From: Vibrio coralliilyticus
Lineage (GTDB): Bacteria; Pseudomonadota; Gammaproteobacteria; Enterobacterales; Vibrionaceae
DNA: 64,000 nucleotides
Direction of reading: 5' to 3'
Assembly: GCF_024449095.1 (NCBI RefSeq)
Contig: NZ_CP024628.1
Location: 1,054,001 to 1,118,000 of the forward strand
A program made the position numbers and the translations under genes. The notes under the pieces were generated by a model, which made no database searches, was not told the DNA's origin, and saw nothing but the letters and a program-made list of their open reading frames with translations. This document shows positions 8,316 to 17,152 of this stretch, in pieces. Each line of letters starts with the position of its first letter. Position 1 is the stretch's first letter.

Positions 8316-9794
8316 TTATGTGTTCACCAAATAACGAATATGAGGCAGTAAATCGCTTGCACAAAGGCCTCGTTCACCGTTGATTTCAGCCTCTCTGTCA
8401 GCGGCTTGGCTATGTATCATCACACCTTTTACTGCCGCACTGATCAAACTTTCTCCCTGTGCTAGCAGACCAAGGATCGCACCAGTAAGAACATCCCCCA
8501 TTCCTCCAGTCGCCATTCCCGGATTGCCTGCATTGCAAATATAGGTTTTTTGTCCATCACAAATGAGCGTTCCTGCCCCCTTTAAAACGATGACACCACC
8601 ATATTTCTTGTGCAGCTTGCGTACTGCATTGAATCTATCACTTTCTATAGCTTGAACTGAGCACCCTAAAAGCCGAGAGGCTTCACCTGGATGGGGGGTC
8701 AGGATTCGATTAGGGTCATAATTTGCTTTTTCTGCAAGCAAGTTAAGAGCATCTGCATCAAACACTTTATTCAATGTGGTATCAACAACGGCTTTATACA
8801 TCTTCTTTGCAGACGCATCCGTACCTAGACCAGGGCCAATGGCAAAACAGTTACACCACTGGTTCAACCTCAACGCATTAACCTTGTTATCCAGCCATGA
8901 TGATGCCATAACCTCTGGACATGACACTAAAGCAGGTAGTGTATGATCCGGATGGGTAAGTAATGCAGTCAAACCTGCCCCGACCCGTTGACATGCCAAT
9001 ACAGAAAGTACCGCCGCTCCTCCCATTCCTTGATTGCCTCCCACAAGCGTCACTTTGCCATGCAAACCTTTGTGCGCACTTCTTGATCGAGAAAGCATTG
9101 GTGCATAATCTTCTACTCTATTAAGCAGCTGCGCAGACGGAGCATTCTGTTGTTCAAATGCACCTTCCACTCCTAGTCCTCGAAAATGCACTATTCCCGT
9201 ATAATCCCGAGCTTGCCCTGTAAACAACCCCTGCTTTAGCCCGATAAAAGATACCGTATGGTCAGCCTTAAGGCAGTTTCCTAGCACTTGCCCTGTATTG
9301 CTGGAAAGGCCAGAAGGAACATCCACTGAGACAATGGGGGTATCGTTCTGATTGAGTTTATTAATAACCAAAAGAAGGTGCGCTCTAACAGAGCCAGAAA
9401 GGCCCGTGCCAAGCAAAGCATCCACAATGCAGTCATAGTTAAGCTTTGAATCTAGGTCCGGCACCTCAACACACCCGCCAACTGCACTAAAGTCTTGGTA
9501 TGCCTGTAGTGCATCACCTTTGAGTTTGCTATGCTCGACACTTTGCCAGACCGTCACTCGCCACCCAGCTTCAATCGCCAATCTACCCACCACATAACCG
9601 TCTCCCCCATTGTTTCCTCCTCCACACACAACCAGAATACTTTGGCATGTGGGGTATTGTTCTTGGATCAATTCGAAGACGGCACGACCAGCACGAATCA
9701 TTAGTTGATATAAAGTTACTGATTGGCTTTTCGCGGCAACCACTTCACCTGCTTTCACCTGCTCTGCGCGATAAAGAGGAATGGGGGATGACAT
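8316..9794 (-). CDS. nnr: Bifunctional NAD(P)HX repair enzyme (epimerase plus ADP-dependent dehydratase)
   Basis: 492 residues, like E. coli YjeF/Nnr. The N-terminal YjeF_N domain (about 1-215) epimerises S- and R-NAD(P)HX; its signature VVCGGGNNGGDGYVVGR is at about 55-71. The C-terminal carbohydrate-kinase-like domain (about 235-490) dehydrates NAD(P)HX using ADP, with HPGEASRLLG and GNPGMATGGMGDVLTGAI. The start has AGGAG nine bases upstream. In many gammaproteobacteria this gene precedes tsaE; here it does not. Confidence 0.95.
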   Translation of the reverse strand: MSSPIPLYRAEQVKAGEVVAAKSQSVTLYQLMIRAGRAVFELIQEQYPTCQSILVVCGGGNNGGDGYVVGRLAIEAGWRVTVWQSVEHSKLKGDALQAYQDFSAVGGCVEVPDLDSKLNYDCIVDALLGTGLSGSVRAHLLLVINKLNQNDTPIVSVDVPSGLSSNTGQVLGNCLKADHTVSFIGLKQGLFTGQARDYTGIVHFRGLGVEGAFEQQNAPSAQLLNRVEDYAPMLSRSRSAHKGLHGKVTLVGGNQGMGGAAVLSVLACQRVGAGLTALLTHPDHTLPALVSCPEVMASSWLDNKVNALRLNQWCNCFAIGPGLGTDASAKKMYKAVVDTTLNKVFDADALNLLAEKANYDPNRILTPHPGEASRLLGCSVQAIESDRFNAVRKLHKKYGGVIVLKGAGTLICDGQKTYICNAGNPGMATGGMGDVLTGAILGLLAQGESLISAAVKGVMIHSQAADREAEINGERGLCASDLLPHIRYLVNT

Positions 9795-9864
9795 GGGGAC
9801 TCCTTAAGATAAAAATAAAGCCAGACAGATTCTGGCTTTATACATACATTAGGCTAAATTCACT

Positions 9865-10308
9865 CTACTTAACTTGATTCAGCGAAACCAAAGCCTCAGC
9901 CGTTGCATCTTGAATGGATAGGAACATTGAGCGAATGTCACCTGTCGGCGTTCTCATCGGGTTGAGTGTGATATTTTGGTACATAAAATCCGCTTGCTGT
10001 GTCACAGGTCTTACGTTTCGGCATTTGAATAAGTACGGACGCTGTTGCCATGTAATGAAGCTCCGACATCCTAAATCATAAACAGGCTTGCTCTTTAATT
10101 TAAACCAGTCTTCAGGTATCTCAGAAAACAGTTCAAACAGTGACTTATCTATCGCATCATGAGCCTGAACTCCACTATGGTGAGTCATAAAGCCATTCCA
10201 AACTTGAACTTTATACTCACGATCAACCACAATCAGCCCGAGATCGACATTTTGCACCATATCCACCATCCAGTGGAATTGCTCAAATTCGGCAGGAAGG
10301 TTAAGCAT
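9865..10308 (-). CDS. Stand-alone PAS-domain protein
   Basis: 147 residues made of a single PAS fold: NVDLGLIVVDREYKVQVWN is the first strand pair and SIQDATAEALVSL the C-terminal end. There is no output domain, so it must act through a partner. The start overlaps the stop of the upstream receiver-CheC gene in TGATG with GGAGGAC before it, so the two are translationally coupled and probably work together. The ligand is not evident. Confidence 0.82.
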   Translation of the reverse strand: MLNLPAEFEQFHWMVDMVQNVDLGLIVVDREYKVQVWNGFMTHHSGVQAHDAIDKSLFELFSEIPEDWFKLKSKPVYDLGCRSFITWQQRPYLFKCRNVRPVTQQADFMYQNITLNPMRTPTGDIRSMFLSIQDATAEALVSLNQVK

Positions 10309-11312
10309 CAAAAGTCCTCCATCAAGTAAGATAACTTGTTGTCGAGCAATGGAAGAGACTCATCAACAAACATAAACAATAGATCACAGCGGATGGAGGT
10401 CCCATCGATGTTGTAACTCACCTCAAACGTCATGGTTTTCTTAAACGATCCCGTTGTCGATTGGATAACTGAATCGATCGAAATATGTTGACCGAGCAAT
10501 ACTGGTGAACTTTGGAAAAAACGAACCTCTGCCTGCTTGCCTAATCCATTCAAGAAAGAACCGACGAGAATATTTGACACATCCATCAACAGCTCTAACT
10601 CTTCCAGCTCTTCGCTATCAGCCGGGACTTTCATTAATTTTTTTAAATCACAAACACTGGAATCACTGAGCAAGACCAATGCTTCTCCGGCAATGCCTTC
10701 TCCACTGAAGCCTTGGCAAACTCCCGACACCTGATCGTTCTCAGCCAAATCACGCAGCGCCATATGCAATTCACTAACTTCGAAGATATTAACATTAGGA
10801 AGAGGAAGGTGTACGAAGACATCAAAGTGCCGAGCAAGGGCATCAGCCGCTCTACCGATAGAGACGTTGGCCACTTCCATATAAATATCGCGTCGACGTA
10901 ATACGGGTAAATCAACAGACACAGGCGTGACTATTTGTGGCTGAGTGGGCTTTTCAACTAACTCTTTTAATACAGCGTTTAACGCGTCTTTATCGATCGG
11001 TTTTTGTATAAAAGCTTTGGCCCCAAGAGCCATGACCCGCTCTTTCGCTTTAGGCTGAATATCGCCGGAAACCACCACAACTTGTATGTTGATATCACGA
11101 TTGCCTATCTCTTCTAACGTACCAAAGCCATCAAGCTCAGGCATGGTTAAGTCGAGAAACATCAATTTAAAGTCGTTCTGTTCTAGTTGTTCTAGTGCAT
11201 CCAGCCCATGGACGGCAAAAGTAATCTCTGCATTCAAAGAAGCAGGTAATGAACGCGCCATTTGCTTTCGGGCTAACGCAGAGTCGTCACAGATAAGGAC
11301 AGGAAAAGCCAT
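10308..11312 (-). CDS. Receiver domain fused to CheC/CheX-type phosphatase domain
   Basis: 334 residues. Receiver at 1-120: acidic pair D9-D10, phosphoacceptor D54 (MFLDLTMPELDG), K104. A CheC-like domain follows from about 140: EVANVSIGRAADALA carries the first E-x-x-N dephosphorylation motif (E146, N149). A second, MDVSNILVGSFLNGLG, has Asp in place of Glu. Such proteins remove phosphate from CheY-like receivers. It is coupled to the PAS gene and lies 177 bases downstream of the HD-GYP regulator of the stressosome operon, so it may reset phosphorylation in that pathway; this link is inferred. Confidence 0.85.
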   Translation of the reverse strand: MAFPVLICDDSALARKQMARSLPASLNAEITFAVHGLDALEQLEQNDFKLMFLDLTMPELDGFGTLEEIGNRDINIQVVVVSGDIQPKAKERVMALGAKAFIQKPIDKDALNAVLKELVEKPTQPQIVTPVSVDLPVLRRRDIYMEVANVSIGRAADALARHFDVFVHLPLPNVNIFEVSELHMALRDLAENDQVSGVCQGFSGEGIAGEALVLLSDSSVCDLKKLMKVPADSEELEELELLMDVSNILVGSFLNGLGKQAEVRFFQSSPVLLGQHISIDSVIQSTTGSFKKTMTFEVSYNIDGTSIRCDLLFMFVDESLPLLDNKLSYLMEDF

Positions 11313-11489
11313 GCATATACCTACTGCTATTCTTGTTACTAATAGTTTAAGTGTAACAGATAGTTAACTCATCAGACACGAATCCAACGAGATAAAACAC
11401 ATCTGATATGAGAACTCCGATCAGACAGTGTGATGTTGCCAAATGATACAAGCCAAGCTAGGCAGTAAAAAGCAACTTACCACGAACCG

Positions 11490-12620
11490 TTATTCTTCAC
11501 CGCTCGCTTTTAACTGAAACGTGCTTTCATCAAACCCTTCATCTTGATAGGTGGATGCAATTTCTTTAAAAGTGTTTTCAATGTTCAAAAACGCGTCCAC
11601 GATTAAAGGCTCGAAGTGGCTGCCAGAGCCTTCAGATATAATGTCCAATGCCTTTTCGTGAGGAAATGCTGGTTTGTAGACTCGCTCGGAAATTAATGCA
11701 TCATATACATCAGCTAATGCCATCAGTCTTGCGCTGAGAGGAATGTCTAATCCGGCCAGTCCCTCTGGATAGCCACTTCCATCCCACTTTTCTTGATGGC
11801 TATATGCAATTTCTTTAGCAACGGTTAAAAAGTCGCATTTGAAATCTATCGATTCTTCTACTGTCATTAACACTGCTCGCCCAAGAGTTGTGTGATACTT
11901 CATAACATCAAACTCATCATCGGTTAATCGAGCAGGCTTGAGTAACACACTATCAGGTATGCCAACTTTACCGATATCATGCAAAGGCGCAGATTTGTAA
12001 AGTAACTCGATCGCGTCTGGTGTAAGGTCCTCCACATAATGACCTCCACGTACCAGTTCTTCAGCTAAGGCTTTGACGTAATGCTGTGTACGTCGAATGT
12101 GGTTACCCGTTTCATTATCACGAGTTTCAGCAAGAGAGGCCATCGCACCAATGGTCGCGTCTTGCAACATTTCCAGTTCTCTCGTGCGTTTTTTAACTCT
12201 TCTCTCCAACTCTTCATTTTGCTCAGCTAACTCATCCATGGCACCACGCAATCTTAGGTGAGTATTAATCCGAGAAATTAGTATTGGTGGGCTGATGGGC
12301 TTGAGTATGTAATCCACCGCACCCGCGGCAAAGCCTCTCTGTTCATCTTCAATTTGTGACTTCGCAGTGAGAAAAATAACGGGAATATCGCAAGTATCGG
12401 GATCCGCCGCTAAACGTGTACATACCTCATAGCCATCCATTTCTGGCATCATGATATCCAAAAGAACAATATCTGGTTTTCTTTGCTTGCAGATATTTAT
12501 TGCTTGCATCCCACCCGTTGCTACGAGAACACGATGGTGTGGTTTCAGTAAGCCGCTAAGTAACACTCTGTTCTCAGCATTATCATCGACAACTAAGACG
12601 CTGGTTAAATGGTCATCCAT
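11490..12620 (-). CDS. Response regulator with HD-GYP c-di-GMP phosphodiesterase domain
   Basis: 376 residues. Receiver at 5-120 with phosphoacceptor D55 (IVLLDIMMPEMDG) and K107. A coiled-coil linker (about 126-155) leads to an HD-GYP domain (about 155-350). The metal-binding H214-D215 lies in HDIGKVGIPD, and H275 with G283-Y284-P285 lies in HQEKWDGSGYP, so the enzyme should hydrolyse c-di-GMP. The ATG at 12620 overlaps the end of the kinase gene by 8 bases (ATGGATGA), so I prefer it to the longer frame from 12647. It is the likely output of the stressosome-kinase operon. Confidence 0.92.
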   Translation of the reverse strand: MDDHLTSVLVVDDNAENRVLLSGLLKPHHRVLVATGGMQAINICKQRKPDIVLLDIMMPEMDGYEVCTRLAADPDTCDIPVIFLTAKSQIEDEQRGFAAGAVDYILKPISPPILISRINTHLRLRGAMDELAEQNEELERRVKKRTRELEMLQDATIGAMASLAETRDNETGNHIRRTQHYVKALAEELVRGGHYVEDLTPDAIELLYKSAPLHDIGKVGIPDSVLLKPARLTDDEFDVMKYHTTLGRAVLMTVEESIDFKCDFLTVAKEIAYSHQEKWDGSGYPEGLAGLDIPLSARLMALADVYDALISERVYKPAFPHEKALDIISEGSGSHFEPLIVDAFLNIENTFKEIASTYQDEGFDESTFQLKASGEE

Positions 12621-15600
12621 GGTTTCCCCCAAACACTTTATCCACATCTAAGGGATAAATGCTGGCTGCTTTTCTTAGGGCAACACTTGCAGACAAAAAA
12701 TCACAATCGTTGATACACTTACAGCAAGTGTCGAATTCTTCCGACCCAAGTAAAGTATTGAGGTACAAATAATGCTCGTCAAGGTAATCGAGCGCTTGCG
12801 CATCTAACTCCTGAAGAAGCACATCCAGATGGTGTATAATTTTCACGCTTTCATCGTCTAAATCTCCCTTAGAATCAGAGGGCTGTGGCCGATGTAGTGC
12901 CTGACATACGTCATGAACAAAGACCGCGAGATAATCTGACATTTCATTTCTAAGTTGCACCAGCCGCTCAGTTGGCTCCCCGCCTTGCAATTCTTGTTCA
13001 AGTCGGGCCGCCGTATCAGATAACCGAATAGCACCAAGGTTAGCTGATGAACCTTTTAAGGTGTGGGTGCTCAGTTTTGCATAGTCGAAGTCCCCTTTAT
13101 CCAAAGCGACATCGAGTCGTTTTACAAAGTCGTGTTCTTTGTCCACAAGTTGAGATAGAAGACGGTGATAAAGGGCTTCATTACTGGCTACTCTAAGTAA
13201 ACCATTGTGGGTATCTAGGGCTTCAATTGCCTCAAGTAGTGATGCTGTCGATTGATTTTCTTCAACGACTTTATCGACCGGACTAGGAAATGAGTGACTG
13301 TGACGTGCTTGTGTTTTTTCCTGCCCCCCTTGCGGACAACAACGTTTTATCGTCGCGAATAGGTGCTCAGGGTCAATCGGCTTAGAGACATGATCGTTCA
13401 TTCCAATTTTCATGCAACGGTCACGCTCTTCAACCATTGCATGGGCTGTCATTGCAATCAGTGGAACCGTGTCATAGCGAGCATCACTGCGTATACGCTT
13501 ACTCGCTTCATAGCCATCCATCACGGGCATCTGAAGATCCATGAAGATTATCTCAAACATATCGGGCGTGCCTATTCTTTGCTCCAAACACTCCAACGCT
13601 TCAGCACCGTTGTTTGCGACCGTAACCACGATGCCTTTTTCTTCCATCAGTTCAACTGCAATCTGTTGATTGATCTCATTATCTTCCACCAAAAGAACGG
13701 ACAAGCCTTCAAGGTCTTTGTCCTTATAATGCCGACGAGAAGGACTGGCTGGCCTTTCGTTACCACTTTGAGGACCAAAGAGATCCATGATGAGATCAAA
13801 CAGATACGACTGTCCCACAGGCTTAGAGAGGAAACCTGCAATATCCAATGCTGACACTTCATCAGAGATATCATCTTTATCGTAGGCCGTGACGATAACT
13901 ATCTTGGGCTGGTGCGCAGCACTGATCTGCTGCCTAATATGCTGGCTAGCTTCAATGCCGCTCATTGTCGGCATCTTCCAGTCCATAAAGACTAAATCGT
14001 AGGGCTTTCCAGAGGCTGAAGCACGTTTCAATTCATCCAAGGCCTGTTCACCACTACTGACAAACTTAGGCTTACAAAGGAACATATCGAGCAAGTCTTC
14101 CATAATCATAAGCGCATGCTCATTGTCATCTACAACTAACGCATTGACATGATTGAGCAAATCCGGCACAACGACAGGCGTATATGCCCCCTCAGTCGAC
14201 GCACCGACCAAAATATTAAAATGAAAGCTACTCCCCACATTCAGTTCACTTTCAACGGAAATCCTTCCCCCCATTAATTCGACTAATCGCCTACAAATAG
14301 ATAGACCTAAACCCGTACCACCATATTTTCTCGTCGTGCTGCCATCAGCTTGAGTGAAAGCATTAAAGAGCTTGCTAGACTGCTCATCACTCATCCCAAT
14401 CCCCGTATCTTTTACTACAAATCCCAGATCAATCTTGTCGTCTAGGGTTCTTAGCACTTTAACAGCAACAGAAATTTCTCCTTGTTCGGTAAATTTCACC
14501 GCATTGTTAACCAGATTGATAATGATTTGCCCAAGCCGAAGTGGATCACCATAAAGCATCTTAGGAACGCCTCTAGGAATATCGAAGAGCAGTTCTAAAC
14601 CTTTTTCGAACGCTTTCTGCCCAGTCACCATAGAAACGTTATGCAGAACATCGTCGAGATAAAACTCAATTTCCTCTATAGATAACTTACCCGCTTCAAT
14701 TTTACTGAAATCCAATATGTCATTAATGATGCCTAATAAAAGCGAAGCTGAATTGTGTATTTTGGAGATGTAGTCATGTTGTTTAGGGGTTAAATCTGTT
14801 TTCAAAGCAAGATGAGACATGCCAATAATGGCGTTCATCGGTGTTCGAATTTCATGGCTCATATTAGCCAAAAACATGGATTTGATTTCAACGGCTTCTT
14901 CAGCCTTTGCTCTCGCTTCATTTAGCTCATTTTCTACTTGCTTTCTCGACGTCACATCGCGAAGAAACATTGCTATACGGTATTCGTCATCGAACAAAAA
15001 TATTGTCATTCCGAGATCAACGGGAATTAGTTTTCCATCGCGAGTATAAGTCTGTACTTCAAAAAACGAGCCACTCACCTTGTCCTGATCATCAAGGCTT
15101 ATCTCTCTTGAAATCAGCTCTATTAAATCCTCTGGCAGTTCTGCATTTAATAAATCAAATAGGTTTTTTCCATCAGCTTCTTCCACGCTATAGCCATAGG
15201 TCTCGATAGCGGTTTTATTCCACAGAACAATATTTTTGTGCTTATCGACGATGACGACACTGGACGGCGCTCCTTCAATAATCGTTCGAGACAATGCTTC
15301 ACTCGCCTGCAAGTCTCTAGTTCGCCGTTCAATTTCTGCTTCCAATCCCTCTTGATGAGTCGCCAGCTCTCGATTTTTAACTTGGAGTTCGTGCATGAGA
15401 TCATCACGTGTTTTTTCAGACAGCACGTTTTTGATTTCAGCAAAATCTAATGGGGTAAGTGGCTTATTCGCATTGAGCGTCCAAGCCAACTCATGACTGG
15501 TCTGTGTAAGCGTCAAAAGAGGAATAGAGACATTAGGTAAACTTTCACCGTCCGTTGAGCACCACAACGCTTGAATGCCGTTGTCATGAACCCTAACTTT

Positions 15601-15780
15601 AAGTTGTATAGAGGGTAAGGCTGCGAATAACTGGAAAAGTATCTCGCCACATAGGAAAATAACTTGATCTCTGTAATGCCTTTCATAACCCATCAAATCA
15701 AGCACAGCAATGAGTTTTCTGCGCAGCACAATTCGAGATTCATCATCGTTCGTTAAGCGGTATACATGCGGCCTATCCAT
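12613..15780 (-). CDS. Hybrid histidine kinase of the stressosome operon
   Basis: 1055 residues with no membrane segment. Order: an N-terminal module (about 10-120) resembling a degenerate RsbT-type ATPase fold; coiled coil (125-160); PAS (160-285); HisKA with H309 (NMSHEIRTPMNAIIG); HATPase (about 410-525, with DTGIGM and GGTGLGLSIC); receiver 1 with D600; receiver 2 with D748 (FMDLQMPVMDG); HPt with H906 (STHTLKGSSANLG). It is a full phosphorelay in one chain. Its start overlaps the rsbX stop by 8 bases and its end overlaps the HD-GYP gene. This makes it the likely target of RsbT, in place of the RsbU of Bacillus. Confidence 0.92.
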   Translation of the reverse strand: MDRPHVYRLTNDDESRIVLRRKLIAVLDLMGYERHYRDQVIFLCGEILFQLFAALPSIQLKVRVHDNGIQALWCSTDGESLPNVSIPLLTLTQTSHELAWTLNANKPLTPLDFAEIKNVLSEKTRDDLMHELQVKNRELATHQEGLEAEIERRTRDLQASEALSRTIIEGAPSSVVIVDKHKNIVLWNKTAIETYGYSVEEADGKNLFDLLNAELPEDLIELISREISLDDQDKVSGSFFEVQTYTRDGKLIPVDLGMTIFLFDDEYRIAMFLRDVTSRKQVENELNEARAKAEEAVEIKSMFLANMSHEIRTPMNAIIGMSHLALKTDLTPKQHDYISKIHNSASLLLGIINDILDFSKIEAGKLSIEEIEFYLDDVLHNVSMVTGQKAFEKGLELLFDIPRGVPKMLYGDPLRLGQIIINLVNNAVKFTEQGEISVAVKVLRTLDDKIDLGFVVKDTGIGMSDEQSSKLFNAFTQADGSTTRKYGGTGLGLSICRRLVELMGGRISVESELNVGSSFHFNILVGASTEGAYTPVVVPDLLNHVNALVVDDNEHALMIMEDLLDMFLCKPKFVSSGEQALDELKRASASGKPYDLVFMDWKMPTMSGIEASQHIRQQISAAHQPKIVIVTAYDKDDISDEVSALDIAGFLSKPVGQSYLFDLIMDLFGPQSGNERPASPSRRHYKDKDLEGLSVLLVEDNEINQQIAVELMEEKGIVVTVANNGAEALECLEQRIGTPDMFEIIFMDLQMPVMDGYEASKRIRSDARYDTVPLIAMTAHAMVEERDRCMKIGMNDHVSKPIDPEHLFATIKRCCPQGGQEKTQARHSHSFPSPVDKVVEENQSTASLLEAIEALDTHNGLLRVASNEALYHRLLSQLVDKEHDFVKRLDVALDKGDFDYAKLSTHTLKGSSANLGAIRLSDTAARLEQELQGGEPTERLVQLRNEMSDYLAVFVHDVCQALHRPQPSDSKGDLDDESVKIIHHLDVLLQELDAQALDYLDEHYLYLNTLLGSEEFDTCCKCINDCDFLSASVALRKAASIYPLDVDKVFGGNHG

Positions 15781-16357
15781 CGGTATACCTCACTGCGATA
15801 GCGGTCGCATCGTCATAAGGTTTGCTAAAAGATTCAATAAACTTGGAAGAAAGTGATTCGACAGTTTCGTAATTCGCATTAGGCAGTAAATCACCGTTGA
15901 TATTTTCTTTAATGCCATCAGTGGTGAACATAAATACATCCCCATCAGCAAAAGTAAACTGAAACGGACGCAGAGTAGGCAACATTTCACCAACAATGCC
16001 AGGCTGTGCAGGAAAGGACCTTTTCTCGCTGGCAAGCTGACGTACAAGCGTATTTCCAATCCCAATACCATTGGCAGACTTATGAGCAGCATCAAAAAAG
16101 ACGATCGTTACTGCCGCGCCTATTGAACCAAGGAAGACTCGGTGTAGCTCCGTCATCAACCACTCCACGTCTTCACATCCATGCTCTTCGAGAAAGTGCT
16201 CAATCTCACGCGCCAGCTTTGCAGCTTTACTCCCATGCCCAAGGGCATCAATAATCACGACGAGAAGAGCCTCGCTGAACTCCTGGATAAAGAAGCCGTC
16301 TCCCGTTTCTAACTCACCAAAGTAGGGAACAGCGCGAGAGCTGTATGAAAATCCCAT
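15773..16357 (-). CDS. rsbX: RsbX-like PP2C phosphatase of the stressosome
   Basis: 194 residues with a SpoIIE/PP2C-type fold. Metal-binding acidic residues are in place: ETGDGFF (D20), IDALGHG (D38), TTDGIKE and the final DDATAI. In Bacillus, RsbX dephosphorylates RsbS and RsbR and returns the stressosome to the resting state. The start follows directly on the rsbT stop with no gap, and its end overlaps the kinase gene. The length matches RsbX (about 200 residues) and is far shorter than RsbU, which supports this name. Confidence 0.88.
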   Translation of the reverse strand: MGFSYSSRAVPYFGELETGDGFFIQEFSEALLVVIIDALGHGSKAAKLAREIEHFLEEHGCEDVEWLMTELHRVFLGSIGAAVTIVFFDAAHKSANGIGIGNTLVRQLASEKRSFPAQPGIVGEMLPTLRPFQFTFADGDVFMFTTDGIKENINGDLLPNANYETVESLSSKFIESFSKPYDDATAIAVRYTDG

Positions 16358-16780
16358 CTACTCTCTCCATTTCACTACCTGAATTTGGGTTCCTTGACCA
16401 ATACAGGTGTCGATTTCAAACTCATCCACCATTCTCTGCACACCTGGTAACCCCAAACCAAGCGAGCGTCCAGTTGAATAATTTTCTTCTAACGCTTTAT
16501 CGACATCTTCTATTCCGGGGCCACTATCCTGAGCAACCACCTTCATTCCTCGCCCTTCTTCCCTTTCTAGCTTCCATACAGAGATAACCCCAGACTCAGC
16601 ATATTTGACGATGTTCATCCCCAGTTCCGACACAACGGTTGATAATTCACTAACGGCTGGAGTGCTGAATCCAAATTGTGCAGCTAAGGTATACGTGGCG
16701 ATCACTGAGCTCATCACATCGGATTCCGAGCGAATTTCGTATGTTTCAATTATGTCTTCCACTATGCTCGACGCCGTCAT
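16358..16780 (-). CDS. rsbT: RsbT-like switch kinase of the stressosome
   Basis: 140 residues of the GHKL serine kinase family. The ATP-binding boxes are intact: N-box SELGMNIVKYA, G1 box DSGPGIEDV, G2 box GRSLGLGLPGVQRM, and the C-terminal end GTQIQVVKW, which closely follows Bacillus RsbT (GTEIQAIKW). RsbT is held by the RsbR/RsbS complex and freed on stress to act on a downstream partner. Three bases separate it from rsbS, and GGGAG precedes the ATG. No anti-sigma partner is encoded nearby, so its target here is probably the following kinase. Confidence 0.92.
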   Translation of the reverse strand: MTASSIVEDIIETYEIRSESDVMSSVIATYTLAAQFGFSTPAVSELSTVVSELGMNIVKYAESGVISVWKLEREEGRGMKVVAQDSGPGIEDVDKALEENYSTGRSLGLGLPGVQRMVDEFEIDTCIGQGTQIQVVKWRE

Positions 16781-16783
16781 TCA

Positions 16784-17137
16784 CTAACTCCCTATTATCG
16801 CCAGACCATCATCTATGCTGCTTACGCAGCGCAAGGACTCTGTCTGGTAAGATATGTTGACTAATGCCATAGCAATACCCGGACGAATTCCTACAAAGAG
16901 ACAAATACGCCCCATGACTTCGACGGCACTAACAACCTGCATAAGCGAGTCCATGTCTTGCCTATCTAATGTTTTGACACCAGATAGATCAATAAGCACT
17001 CCTTTGATCGAGGTTGAGTTCATCACCATATTCAACAGCTCTTGCCTGAACTCATCCAACACCGCTTTACTTAAATCCACTTGGATATTGGCAATAAGCG
17101 CTTGCTTCATTCGGTTGATGGAAATCGATTTATGCAT
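16784..17137 (-). CDS. rsbS: RsbS-like STAS scaffold protein lacking the usual phosphorylated serine
   Basis: 117 residues, a single STAS domain. It aligns without gaps to Bacillus RsbS over the core (VLIDLSGVKTLDRQDMDSL here). In Bacillus the residue after the conserved Asp is Ser59, which RsbT phosphorylates to release itself. Here that position is Arg59 (LDRQ). The codon is clear in the sequence. The nearest serine is S64, four to five residues on. It is 15 bases downstream of rsbR and 3 upstream of rsbT, the canonical order. Assignment as RsbS rests on size, fold and gene order. Confidence 0.88.
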   Translation of the reverse strand: MHKSISINRMKQALIANIQVDLSKAVLDEFRQELLNMVMNSTSIKGVLIDLSGVKTLDRQDMDSLMQVVSAVEVMGRICLFVGIRPGIAMALVNISYQTESLRCVSSIDDGLAIIGS

Positions 17138-17152
17138 CTTCTGACCTGCCTA

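Noticed and set aside
8129..8383. Plus-strand frame of 84 codons between guaC and nnrD
   Set aside because: It overlaps the 3' end of the NAD(P)HX repair gene, has no ribosome binding site and no recognisable sequence.
13363..13854. 163-codon plus-strand frame inside the hybrid kinase gene
   Set aside because: Fully antisense to conserved receiver domains and lacks family or start signals.
15773..16357. RsbU-type activator instead of RsbX
   Set aside because: The protein lacks the N-terminal RsbT-binding domain of RsbU and has the length of RsbX.
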